From the NCBI GenBank assembly GCA_020052955.1, contig JAGVOB010000106.1, positions 1-39,718 of the forward strand: a DNA stretch of 39,718 nt, read 5' to 3'. Source of the DNA: Candidatus Omnitrophota bacterium (lineage in GTDB: Bacteria > Omnitrophota > Gorgyraeia > VGKN01). The notes beneath the pieces are model-generated. The model did no database searches, was not told the DNA's origin, and was given only the letters and a program-made list of their open reading frames with translations. Position 1 is the first letter of the stretch, and each line of letters opens with the position of its first letter. A program made the translations under genes and the position numbers. This document shows positions 23,631-31,041 of the stretch, in pieces.

Positions 23631-24051
23631 TTTTAGCTGTTTCTACAGGGTGATAGATGCTAATCTAAACCGCTCCAGGGAAGGTCTCAAGGTTTGTGAG
23701 GATATTTCAAGATTTATTTTGGAAGATAAACGCCTCACAAACGAACTTAGAAATTTACGGCACGGGTTGACAAAGATAATAGAGAGTTTTGGATTTTCGG
23801 AGCTTCTTGAAAACAGGGATATAATAAATGACATTGGCAAAGTCTTGTCCATTGAAAAGTATAAAGGAAACGTGCAGGACATATTTCTATCAAATATACA
23901 GCGATCAAAAGAATCAGTAAGGGTTCTTGAAGAACTTGCAAGAGTATACGATATAGCCGTTTCCAGTAAATTTAGATTAATCAGATTCAGGATTTACAAC
24001 CTAGAAAAGCTTGCATATGAGAGAATTCAGGTTATATGCCATCACAGATAG
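23605..24051 (+). CDS. thiD2: ThiD2 family, predicted HMP-P kinase
   Basis: A 148-residue protein matching the ThiD2 domain, recognised by FYRVIDANLNRSREGLKVCEDISRFIL and the later LSNIQRSKESVRVLEELARVYD. In cyanobacteria and other groups this domain is fused to the N-terminus of ThiE; here it is separate, directly before thiE and overlapping it by 35 bases. ThiD2 proteins have been described as monofunctional hydroxymethylpyrimidine phosphate kinases, supplying HMP-PP to ThiE. That fits a minimal thiamine operon with thiC but no canonical thiD in the window. Confidence 0.8.
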   Translation: MGSKRRRLDFSCFYRVIDANLNRSREGLKVCEDISRFILEDKRLTNELRNLRHGLTKIIESFGFSELLENRDIINDIGKVLSIEKYKGNVQDIFLSNIQRSKESVRVLEELARVYDIAVSSKFRLIRFRIYNLEKLAYERIQVICHHR

Positions 24052-24655
24052 GCTCTGCTCTAGGTCAAAAGATCTTGAGGAGATTGCTGATTCCCTCGCT
24101 CGCGGCGGAGCAGACATTATTCAATTAAGGGAAAAATTACTTTCGACAAAGGAACTTATAAGGGTAGGGCTAAAGGTAAGAAAGATTACTCGCCGCTATG
24201 GAGCGCTTTTAATTGTTAATGACAGGGTGGATGTCGCCTATGCAATAGATGCAGATGGTATCCATCTGGGGCAGGATGACTTATCTTTAAAATTTGCAAG
24301 AATGATTTTTAATAAAAAAAAAATTATCGGATTATCTACCCATTCTCTAACGCAAGCCATTTCAGCGCAGAGGCTAAACGCGGATTATATCGGTGTCGGG
24401 CCTGTATTTGTCACGCCGACAAAACCCGAATATAGACCGGTTGGGTTAAAGCTGGTAAATAAAGTAAACAAGGCAGTTAAGGTTCCGTTTGTAGCTATTG
24501 GCGGGATAAACGAAGAAAATCTGGAGTATGTAATAAAAGCAGGGGCATCCAGGGTAGCCGTAGTGAGGGCTTTGATGAATGTGAATAATATATATAACGC
24601 TACAAAATCGTTTAAAGAAAAACTTTTACGTCTAACTGGAAAATACAGAAGATGA
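24017..24655 (+). CDS. thiE: Thiamine-phosphate synthase
   Basis: A 212-residue TIM-barrel protein that joins HMP-PP and thiazole phosphate to give thiamine phosphate. Motifs are GGADIIQLREKLLSTKEL, LIVNDRVDVAYAIDADGIHLGQDDLSL, YIGVGPVFVTPTKP, and VAIGGINEENLEYVIKAGASRVAVVRAL, all as in ThiE. Start ATG 24017 is chosen over the ORF track TTG 24011. It overlaps the preceding ThiD2 gene and, by 4 bases, the following thiC. Genes for thiazole synthesis (thiG, thiH, thiS) are absent from this window. Confidence 0.93.
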   Translation: MREFRLYAITDRLCSRSKDLEEIADSLARGGADIIQLREKLLSTKELIRVGLKVRKITRRYGALLIVNDRVDVAYAIDADGIHLGQDDLSLKFARMIFNKKKIIGLSTHSLTQAISAQRLNADYIGVGPVFVTPTKPEYRPVGLKLVNKVNKAVKVPFVAIGGINEENLEYVIKAGASRVAVVRALMNVNNIYNATKSFKEKLLRLTGKYRR

Positions 24656-25977
24656 CTCAATTAGAAAAGGCAAGAAAGAAAAAAATTACCAAGGAGATAC
24701 TTGCTGTTGCAAGAAACGAATCGCTTTCCCCGGAAGAAGTTAGAGTCCGAATGGAGCAGGGAAAGATAGTAATACCCTTTAATAAAAATCACAGCCCAAA
24801 AAGAATATGCGGAATAGGCGAAGGTTTAAGGACAAAGGTTAACGCAAATATAGGAACCTCCCTCGGTTCAAAAAGCTTAAAGGTTGAATTAAAAAAGTTA
24901 AAAATATGTGAAGATTCGGGCGCTGACACAATAATGGATTTAAGTACGGGCGGTAATTTAGAACTAATTAGGGAAACCATACTGTCAAAATCAGTCCTGC
25001 CAGTTGGATCCGTTCCTATCTATGAAGCTGTGATAACCGCGATAAAGAAAAAAGGCCATATTTCAAAAATGACTGAAGATGATATGTTCTCGACATTTGA
25101 ATCTCATGCAAAAGACGGTGTGGACTTTGCCACAATTCATAGCGGCTTGACCTTAGAGGTGGTAAAGAGGATGCGTCAGGAAGGCAGATATATTGATATC
25201 GTAAGCAGGGGAGGAGCGTTTTTAGCAGAATGGATGATTTTAAATAAAAAAGATAACCCTTTTTATACAGGGTTTGATAAAATCTTGAAAATCGCCAGGA
25301 AATATGATGTAACACTTAGCTTGGGAGATGGAATGAGGCCGGGGTCGGTCGGCGACGCAACAGACCGCTCCCAGATACAAGAGCTTATTATCCTTGGAGA
25401 ATTGGCAAAGGAGGCTCTTGATTATGGTGTTCAAGTGATGATTGAAGGGCCCGGCCATGTGCCTATAAATCAAATTCCTACAAATATAATGTTGCAAAAA
25501 AGGCTATGTCATAATGCACCATTTTATGTATTAGGTCCACTCGTAACCGATATTGCACCTGGATATGACCATATAACTTCTGCTATCGGAGGGGCAATCG
25601 CGGCTAGCCACGGCGCAGATTTTCTATGTTATGTAACACCATCCGAACATTTGAGATTACCCACGTGTAGCGATGTGAAAGAAGGTGTTTTTGCGTCCAG
25701 GATTGCCGCTCATTCAGCGGACATTGCGAAAGGAATAAAAGGTTCTATAGAAAAAGATATTGCAATGTCTAAGGCAAGAAAAAGAAGGGATTGGAAAGAG
25801 CAGGGCCGATTATGTATCGATCCTGAAAAATTTAAATTGATAAAGAAAAAAACTGCTTTAAAGAATGATTTTTGTTCTATGTGCGGCGTTTATTGTTCCT
25901 TAAAAGTGATGGATAATTTATCCCCTTTCGCACCTGCCTTGCCGGCAGGCAGGGAAGACCACGGCCAAAGGCCTTAG
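24652..25977 (+). CDS. thiC: Phosphomethylpyrimidine synthase
   Basis: A 441-residue protein that makes HMP-P from aminoimidazole ribotide with a radical SAM iron-sulfur cluster. The core is standard: RICGIGEGLRTKVNANIGTS, ADTIMDLSTGGNL, HSGLTLEVVKRM, GDGMRPGSVGDATDRSQ and EGPGHVPINQI. The cluster motif is C408, C411 and C415 (CSMCGVYC, spacing 2 and 3, whereas E. coli ThiC has 2 and 4). BzaF-type paralogues are similar, but the thiE/thiD2 context favours ThiC. The last 20 or so residues (APALPAGREDHGQRP) come from an intergenic palindrome; the native end was probably soon after VMDNL. Confidence 0.92.
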   Translation: MTQLEKARKKKITKEILAVARNESLSPEEVRVRMEQGKIVIPFNKNHSPKRICGIGEGLRTKVNANIGTSLGSKSLKVELKKLKICEDSGADTIMDLSTGGNLELIRETILSKSVLPVGSVPIYEAVITAIKKKGHISKMTEDDMFSTFESHAKDGVDFATIHSGLTLEVVKRMRQEGRYIDIVSRGGAFLAEWMILNKKDNPFYTGFDKILKIARKYDVTLSLGDGMRPGSVGDATDRSQIQELIILGELAKEALDYGVQVMIEGPGHVPINQIPTNIMLQKRLCHNAPFYVLGPLVTDIAPGYDHITSAIGGAIAASHGADFLCYVTPSEHLRLPTCSDVKEGVFASRIAAHSADIAKGIKGSIEKDIAMSKARKRRDWKEQGRLCIDPEKFKLIKKKTALKNDFCSMCGVYCSLKVMDNLSPFAPALPAGREDHGQRP

Positions 25978-26100
25978 GATGCTCGCCAGATGGCGAAGTC
26001 TCGCTTTTGGCGGAAATACGAAAAAGCGACTGTGGTTCGACGTGCTTCACTTGCTCACCATCCCGAGCGCAGTCGAGGGACTTAACGGGGATGTCACTGG
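25930..26100 (+). repeat. Palindromic repeat block after thiC
   Basis: It begins with CCTGCCTTGCCGGCAGG, a short palindrome widespread in uncultivated bacterial genomes, then GGCCAAAGGCC, CGCCAGATGGCG and CATCCCGAGCGCAGTCGAGG. The block overlaps the last codons of thiC and reaches to the region before the PfkB gene. No protein-like frame is seen beyond thiC. Confidence 0.6.
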
Positions 26101-26139
26101 ATGGGCTTGCCCGTGGGGTATTCCATTAACTTAAGCAAT

Positions 26140-27036
26140 ATGATTCTTGCGCTTGGCTCAGTCGCACTTGATACGGTAAAGACCCCTTTCGCTCATATGA
26201 AAGATGCTCTCGGGGGTTCTGGCACATATTTTTCAATAAGCGCCAGCTGTTTTACCAAGGTGGCCCTGGTTGGTGTGGTTGGTACAGATTTTCCTCAAAA
26301 ATATATAAACCAGTTAAAGTCAAAGGGTATTGATCTGAAAGGGCTCCAAATTAGAAATGGGAAAACTTTCAGATGGGGAGGGGAATACAGTTTTGATTTT
26401 AATAACCCAAAAACGCTATTTACCGAACTGAACGTTTTTTCTTCGTTTGATCCCGATATTCCAAATGAATTCAAAGATTATCCGTATTTATTCTTAGGGA
26501 ATATAGACCCTATCTTACAGTTGAGCGTGTTAGAAAAGATGAATAAACCAAGGCTCATTGCGTGCGATACGATAAGATATTGGATAGAGAAGAGCCCGAA
26601 GGAATTAAGAAAGGTTATAAAAAAGGTAGATATATTTTTTCTAAACGATTCAGAAGCGAGAGAATTTACAGGGGAATCTAATTTAAAGAAGGCAGGCGAA
26701 AGTATTCTCTTATTAGGTCCCAGGTTTGTTGTAATAAAGAAAGGTGAACACGGCGTTTTGCTGTTCGGCAAAAATTCTATGTTTGCAGCCCCGGCATTTC
26801 TTTTAGAAAACATATTTGACCCAACGGGAGCGGGGGATTCTTTTGCGGGAGGTTTTATGGGATATGTTGCGCAAAAACGAACTCTTTCGGATAATACTAT
26901 GAGAAGTGCGATTATATGCGGAACTATTATGGCTTCATATTGTGTCGAGGGTCTTGGTGTCAGAACTCTATTTTCCTTAAAACCTAAAGACATTTCCAAG
27001 CGCTATAATGAATTCAAGAGATTTACTAAATATTAA
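26140..27036 (+). CDS. PfkB family carbohydrate kinase
   Basis: A 298-residue ribokinase-fold sugar kinase. The N-terminal MILALGSVALDTVKTPF and GGSGTYFSISASCFTKVALVGVVGTDFP are typical substrate-side elements, and the anion hole with the catalytic Asp is DPTGAGDSFAGGFMGYVA. Start ATG 26140 is chosen over 26101 because upstream codons lie in repeat-derived DNA and family members start with this beta strand; the ribosome binding site is weak. The exact sugar is unclear. The gene ends 2 bases before the tRNA-Gly. Confidence 0.86.
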   Translation: MILALGSVALDTVKTPFAHMKDALGGSGTYFSISASCFTKVALVGVVGTDFPQKYINQLKSKGIDLKGLQIRNGKTFRWGGEYSFDFNNPKTLFTELNVFSSFDPDIPNEFKDYPYLFLGNIDPILQLSVLEKMNKPRLIACDTIRYWIEKSPKELRKVIKKVDIFFLNDSEAREFTGESNLKKAGESILLLGPRFVVIKKGEHGVLLFGKNSMFAAPAFLLENIFDPTGAGDSFAGGFMGYVAQKRTLSDNTMRSAIICGTIMASYCVEGLGVRTLFSLKPKDISKRYNEFKRFTKY

Positions 27037-27038
27037 AT

Positions 27039-27113
27039 GCGGGTGTAGTTCAGTGGTGGAACGTCAGCTTCCCAAGCTGAATGTCGTGGGTTCGACTCCC
27101 ATCACCCGCTCCA
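27039..27113 (+). tRNA. tRNA-Gly(CCC)
   Basis: A full cloverleaf is visible: acceptor GCGGGTG/CACCCGC, D arm GTTC-AGTGGTG-GAAC, anticodon stem TCAGC/GCTGA with loop TTCCCAA (anticodon CCC), T arm GTGGG-TTCGACT-CCCAT, and an encoded 3' CCA (27111-27113). The gene begins 2 bases after the PfkB stop. The ORF starting at 27008 reads through the tRNA in another frame and is not real there. Confidence 0.96.
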
Positions 27114-27289
27114 GATTAGTTAACAATTCACGGTTGACAGTTAACAGTGAAGAAATAAAAAAAGTCACCGGAAGGGACTCGAAGAGAGCTGACGCCGACC
27201 TATGGGAGGAAAAGCCGAGCGCCAAGTTATTGGTGCGAGGAGTTAGTCAGCGAGTGGCCGACCCGATCCGCCACGAATTTTGGCGGAGA
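27114..27289 (+). repeat. Repeat-rich gap between tRNA-Gly and lipoprotein gene
   Basis: The sequence has GTTAACAATTCAC/GTTGACAGTTAAC-type direct and inverted words just after the tRNA, then GC-rich DNA, and the hairpin ATCCGCC..TTTGGCGG at about 27266-27285, also seen at 20471. An open frame crosses it and joins the lipoprotein gene, but its translation has no protein-like character, so I treat it as noncoding. Confidence 0.55.
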
Positions 27290-28045
27290 GTGGCGCCGAC
27301 CCCCATCGCCAGCTCTTTAAAAAAAAGGATTTTTTTGATAACGGTTATCTGCTTTTATGCTGCCTATTTATATGGTTGCGCAGAGGGTAATTATACAATT
27401 AAAGAGTCTACCGCCCACTCGACAGGATTTTATCATAAGGTTAATAGTGATGAAACCCTTTGGAAAATTTCAAAAATTTATGGTATAGAACCGCAGGAAA
27501 TATTAAAAACCAATGGTTTAAGTGATGCTTCAAGCATAAAAACTGGAAAGGTTATTTATATACCTGCAGGAAAAACTGCAGACGGCGAGATAGGTTGTGT
27601 AAGTAAACCTTTTTTATTGGAGAATAATTTTATATGGCCGTTAAAGGGCAGGGTTGTTTCATTTTATGGAATGAAAAATAGAGGAGCGATTAACGGCGGT
27701 ATTGATATAGAGGTAGCGGAAAATTCTTATGTTTTAGCATCCAGGTCAGGCAGAGTTGTATTTACCACGCCTTTAAATAATGATTTATTTAAAGGATTTG
27801 AAAATAAACAGAGATATAGGGTTTTTAAATATTTTGGTCATGTAGTTATAATAGATCATGAGGACGGCTTTTTAACACTTTATGCCAACAATTCCGAGGT
27901 TCTGGTAAAAGAAGGTGATATGGTTAAGCAGGGTGCATTTATTGCAAGGGTGGGGGCGCTTAATAGGGATGCCTATAGCAGATGTTTACATTTTGAAATT
28001 AGGGAAGGAGATAAGGCTCTGAACCCGTTTCATTTTTTACAGTAG
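27290..28045 (+). CDS. NlpD-like lipoprotein: LysM plus degenerate LytM (M23) domain
   Basis: A probable outer-envelope lipoprotein: KKR, a hydrophobic stretch, then the lipobox LYGC. A LysM domain follows (FYHKVNSDETLWKISKIYGIEPQEILKTNG ... VIYIPAG), then an M23/LytM fold (FIWPLKGRVVSFYG to LHFEIREGDKALNPFHFLQ). Zinc ligands are lost: the HxxxD site reads N135-GGI-D139 and the HxH site reads C232-L-H234. This matches NlpD/EnvC-type proteins, which activate cell-division amidases and do not cut peptidoglycan themselves. GTG 27290 keeps the basic n-region; TTG 27335, after AAAGGA, is an alternative start. The ORF track start inside the tRNA is rejected. Confidence 0.8.
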   Translation: MAPTPIASSLKKRIFLITVICFYAAYLYGCAEGNYTIKESTAHSTGFYHKVNSDETLWKISKIYGIEPQEILKTNGLSDASSIKTGKVIYIPAGKTADGEIGCVSKPFLLENNFIWPLKGRVVSFYGMKNRGAINGGIDIEVAENSYVLASRSGRVVFTTPLNNDLFKGFENKQRYRVFKYFGHVVIIDHEDGFLTLYANNSEVLVKEGDMVKQGAFIARVGALNRDAYSRCLHFEIREGDKALNPFHFLQ

Positions 28046-28053
28046 CGTTAACG

Positions 28054-28293
28054 ATGCCTATATACGAGTTTGAATGTAATAAGTGTAATATAATATTTGA
28101 AAGACTTTTGAGAACTTCAGTGTCAGATGAAAAGATTGCATGTCCTAAATGCGGCGGCATGGATATTATAAAGAAATTTTCCATCTTTGGTTTTGTAAGC
28201 AGAGGAGTGCCTGTTACTGACGTTAAGCGAAACGTCAGTAACTCAAAAAGCTGTTCCGGCTGTTCTTCAAGTTCTTGTTCGACATGTAGATAA
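28054..28293 (+). CDS. FmdB family zinc-ribbon protein
   Basis: A 79-residue protein with the FmdB/CxxC_CxxC_SSSS pattern: MPIYEFECNKCNIIFERLLR, then ACPKCGGMDIIKKFSIFGF. Two CxxC pairs bind zinc. The C-terminal tail is Cys/Ser rich (CSGCSSSSCSTC). A putative regulatory or nucleic-acid-binding protein; the role is poorly defined. A perfect 12-bp inverted repeat sits in frame at 28213-28242 and encodes VTDVKRNVSN between the ribbon and the Cys/Ser tail. It follows the NlpD-like gene by 8 bases. Confidence 0.87.
   Translation: MPIYEFECNKCNIIFERLLRTSVSDEKIACPKCGGMDIIKKFSIFGFVSRGVPVTDVKRNVSNSKSCSGCSSSSCSTCR
28213..28242 (+). repeat. Perfect 12-bp hairpin inside FmdB gene
   Basis: GTTACTGACGTT pairs perfectly with AACGTCAGTAAC around the loop AAGCGA. 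It lies wholly within the coding sequence without breaking the frame. Confidence 0.75.
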
Positions 28294-28298
28294 AAACT

Positions 28299-29939
28299 AT
28301 GAGTTTTGTAGACCCTGTTTTAGGCGAGGACTTTTTTGGTAGGGAAGAGGTCATCTCGAAGCTAAGAAAAAGGCTGGATTCCCTGCACAGCGGATTTAGG
28401 CAAAACATTGCTTTGTTAGGGCCGCCAGAGTCAGGTAAAACCTCCATTTTGAAATATTTTTTAACTAAATTTGAGGATGAAAGATTTTTATTCTTTTATG
28501 TAGACATAAAAGATAGTTCCTTTCAGGATTTTGTAATCAAATTCTTGAGTTCCCTTTTATCAAGTTTTCTATCCAAGACAGAGGAATTTAACAGCATAGA
28601 CCTTATAGACAGCCAAACCCTTCTTGCTAAATTCGGCACACATCTTCCAAGAACTTCATATCTTGTAAAGGCTCTTTTTGATTCGCTAGAAAGGTCAAAT
28701 TTTGATGAGGCTTATGCGAAGTTGTTTGATATCTTGGAAATTGCAAAATTAGAGATTAATAGGCCTATTGTAGTAATATTAGAAGAATTTCAAAGAATCG
28801 CCAATTTGCCTATTAAGTATCCGTTTGAAATTCTCGGTAAGAAATTAGCGGTTCAGAGGGATATAATGTACATAATATCCAGCGCTTCGGTAAATGACGC
28901 AAAGAAGATAATAAGAGAAAAACTGTCGCTTCTTTTCTGCAATTTTGAGGTAATTGACGTAGAACCTTTTGATTATGCAACGTGTGAAAGTTTTATAGAT
29001 AAGAAATGCGGAGATTTAAACCTCCAGAGGTGCTTTAAAGATTTCATAATAATCTTAAGCGCCGGCTCTCCTTTTTACCTGAATACTATATGCTCTAAGC
29101 TTTTTGAGTTGGCGCAGATTCATAGATATTCAGCGTCTCAGCGTGATTTGGTAATTAAAGCCATGGAAGAACTTGTTTTTAGATCAGACGGCATATTAAA
29201 TCAATATTTATTAAGTAAGCTAGGTAGTCTTTCGAAAGATAAAAAATTGAATGTTTATATTCAGGCTTTATTACAAATTTCTAATGAAAATAAAATATGC
29301 GATCTGCTGCCTATCTTGAGGAAAAGTGATACCCAGGTAAATAAGATAATGAGGGAGCTTACTCAAAAAGATTTTTTTTCAAAGTTTGGTGTTTTTTATA
29401 GATTTAATGATAGATTATTTAAGATATGGCTAAACTCGGTCTATGCGGTTAAGGAGTCTCCGTATAAGAATTTTTATGTTGACGGAAAGGACTATTTTAG
29501 TTTTAGGAGTTTAAAAATATTAGAAAATTTTATTCAGGAAAGTAAAAAGAGCGTTTTGGATAGAACGGTAGAGTTATTAGGATTATTTAACAATGAGATG
29601 GTGGAGATTTCTTCTCAAAGGTTTATTCTTCCCGCTTTTGAAACTATTCATGCAACAAAACTTGATGAAAGGGGATTCAGGATTACTGCAGCCTCAAGGA
29701 GTAAAAGCTGGCTTATCTTTTTGGTAGAGGATAGATTGCTGGAGGAGAGATTTGCCGGATGGATTCATACCGAGAAGAAGACCGTCAAAGAGTTTAAAAA
29801 AATATTATTAATAAGTTTATATGAGCCTGATATAGAAACTAAACTTCTTACAAAACAGGAAAAAATTATTACCTGGAATATTTCTGATTTAAATATGTTG
29901 TTCGAATTATACGGAAAGTCGCTTATCGTAAAGACTTGA
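28299..29939 (+). CDS. AAA/STAND-type ATPase, archaeal-ATPase-like
   Basis: A 546-residue protein. FFGREEVISKLRKRLDSL leads to Walker A GPPESGKT at residues 41-48, and RPIVVILEEFQRIA is Walker B. The sequence IMYIISSASVNDAKKII fits sensor 1, and a winged-helix-like region around residues 320-370 (LLPILRKSDTQVNKIMRELTQKDFFSKFG) follows, as in the Arch_ATPase/ATPase_2 group. The C-terminal 170 residues have a restriction-endonuclease-like feel (ITAASRSKSWLIFLVEDRLLEERFAGWIHTEKK) without a recognisable catalytic motif. The role is unknown; such ATPases are found in regulation and stress. It begins 5 bases after the FmdB gene. Confidence 0.78.
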   Translation: MSFVDPVLGEDFFGREEVISKLRKRLDSLHSGFRQNIALLGPPESGKTSILKYFLTKFEDERFLFFYVDIKDSSFQDFVIKFLSSLLSSFLSKTEEFNSIDLIDSQTLLAKFGTHLPRTSYLVKALFDSLERSNFDEAYAKLFDILEIAKLEINRPIVVILEEFQRIANLPIKYPFEILGKKLAVQRDIMYIISSASVNDAKKIIREKLSLLFCNFEVIDVEPFDYATCESFIDKKCGDLNLQRCFKDFIIILSAGSPFYLNTICSKLFELAQIHRYSASQRDLVIKAMEELVFRSDGILNQYLLSKLGSLSKDKKLNVYIQALLQISNENKICDLLPILRKSDTQVNKIMRELTQKDFFSKFGVFYRFNDRLFKIWLNSVYAVKESPYKNFYVDGKDYFSFRSLKILENFIQESKKSVLDRTVELLGLFNNEMVEISSQRFILPAFETIHATKLDERGFRITAASRSKSWLIFLVEDRLLEERFAGWIHTEKKTVKEFKKILLISLYEPDIETKLLTKQEKIITWNISDLNMLFELYGKSLIVKT

Positions 29940-29959
29940 GTTTTTTACCGGCATTATTA

Positions 29960-30032
29960 TGAAACTTGAGAGTGTTGAAAAAGCCTTTCTTTTCAACACT
30001 CTCAAGACTGCGTCAAATAAAGGTTTTGCAAC
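29960..30032 (+). repeat. Hairpin leader repeat, copy A
   Basis: A perfect 14-bp stem, GAGAGTGTTGAAAA (29968-29981) with TTTTCAACACTCTC (29990-30003), loop AGCCTTTC, is followed by TGCGTCAAATAAAGGTTTTG. The same unit recurs at 36047-36133. Both copies sit in the same direction just before a start codon (ATG 30052 here). The ORF track translates through it, giving a false N-terminus. Confidence 0.75.
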
Positions 30033-30051
30033 GATTTCAACTTTAATAAGT

Positions 30052-30531
30052 ATGAGAGTCTTAGTATTAGCAGATACGCATATACCTGTGGCTTCCAGCG
30101 ATATACCGCCGCAGATTTATAAATGTATAGAAGGAGTTGATCTAATTCTGCATGCCGGAGATATAGTAGGAAAAACTTTTTTTGAAAAACTCTCTAGTTT
30201 TAAAGAGGTTAAAGCTGTAAAAGGCAATATGGACACAGATGCTTTAAAGGATATCTTACCTGAAAAAAGGGTGATAAATATTGGAAAATTCAAAATAGGC
30301 CTGATACATGGATGGAGTAATTCGGCAAACTTGTTACATTGCCTTAGAAATGAATTTGAGAATGTAGATTCAATTATATTCGGCCATACGCACAGCTATG
30401 TAAATTTTGTCAAGGATGGTATACTGTTTTTTAATCCGGGTAGCCCAACTGATAAAATTTTTGCTACGACTAACTCATATGGTATACTGGAGATTAATAA
30501 AAGTATTAAGGGGGAGATAGTAACGCTTTAA
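30052..30531 (+). CDS. Metallophosphoesterase, YfcE/MJ0936 type
   Basis: A 159-residue calcineurin-like phosphodiesterase. The motifs are complete: MRVLVLADTHIP (DxH), LILHAGDIVG (GDxxx), VKAVKGNMD (GNxD-like), GLIHGWS and SIIFGHTHSYVNF (GHTH), with the terminal FFNPGSPTDK typical of YfcE-like enzymes. It hydrolyses phosphodiesters with two metal ions; the natural substrate is not known. Start ATG 30052 is chosen over 29959 because the family starts there and the upstream codons are the hairpin repeat. Confidence 0.9.
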   Translation: MRVLVLADTHIPVASSDIPPQIYKCIEGVDLILHAGDIVGKTFFEKLSSFKEVKAVKGNMDTDALKDILPEKRVINIGKFKIGLIHGWSNSANLLHCLRNEFENVDSIIFGHTHSYVNFVKDGILFFNPGSPTDKIFATTNSYGILEINKSIKGEIVTL

Positions 30532-30543
30532 CTTTTAAAGATT

Positions 30544-31041
30544 ATGGATAGACTTTGGGCGCCATGGAGAACGAAATATATACAGAAAATACACAATATA
30601 AAAAAGTGTATATTCTGTAAGCGTAATAACAAAAAAGATAAAAATGAGTTTGTAATAAAAAGAAATACCCATTGCTTTGCTATTTTAAATCTATATCCTT
30701 ATAACAATGGGCATGTATTAATAGCTCCCTATAGGCATTTGTCGGATTTGGAATTGCTTCATAAAGAGGAGATAAACGATATTATGGATCTCGTTAAAGA
30801 GACAATATCAGTTTTAAAAAAGATTCTTAAACCCTCCGGATTTAATGTTGGAATTAATTTGGGGAGGTGTGCAGGAGCAGGTTTTACAGAGCATATACAT
30901 ATTCATATAGTGCCACGATGGAATGGCGATGCAAATTTCATGCCCGTTATATCTTCCACCAAAGTTATATCTGAATCCCTGGAGGAGCTTTTTAATAAAG
31001 TAAAGGTAGAATATGATAAAAAGAGAAGAGCTCGAGATTAA
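30544..31041 (+). CDS. HIT family nucleotide hydrolase/phosphorylase
   Basis: A 165-residue histidine-triad protein. MDRLWAPWRTKYI and CIFCKRN (CxxC) at the N-terminus are typical of the zinc-bearing AP4A-phosphorylase-like branch, with the middle NLYPYNNGHVLIAPYRH and the triad TEHIHIHIVPRWNGDANFMP. It acts on dinucleoside polyphosphates or nucleotide adducts in the cytoplasm. It starts 12 bases after the phosphoesterase stop and its end overlaps the dGTPase gene by 29 bases, so the three genes form one operon. Confidence 0.92.
   Translation: MDRLWAPWRTKYIQKIHNIKKCIFCKRNNKKDKNEFVIKRNTHCFAILNLYPYNNGHVLIAPYRHLSDLELLHKEEINDIMDLVKETISVLKKILKPSGFNVGINLGRCAGAGFTEHIHIHIVPRWNGDANFMPVISSTKVISESLEELFNKVKVEYDKKRRARD

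Noticed and set aside
27008-28045. ORF track start for the LysM/M23 protein
   Set aside because: The first part runs through the tRNA-Gly gene and GC-rich repeat DNA and has no protein-like character; later starts fit the lipoprotein signal.
29959-30051. N-terminal 31 residues of the phosphoesterase ORF
   Set aside because: They translate the hairpin repeat; the family begins at MRVLVLADTH (30052).
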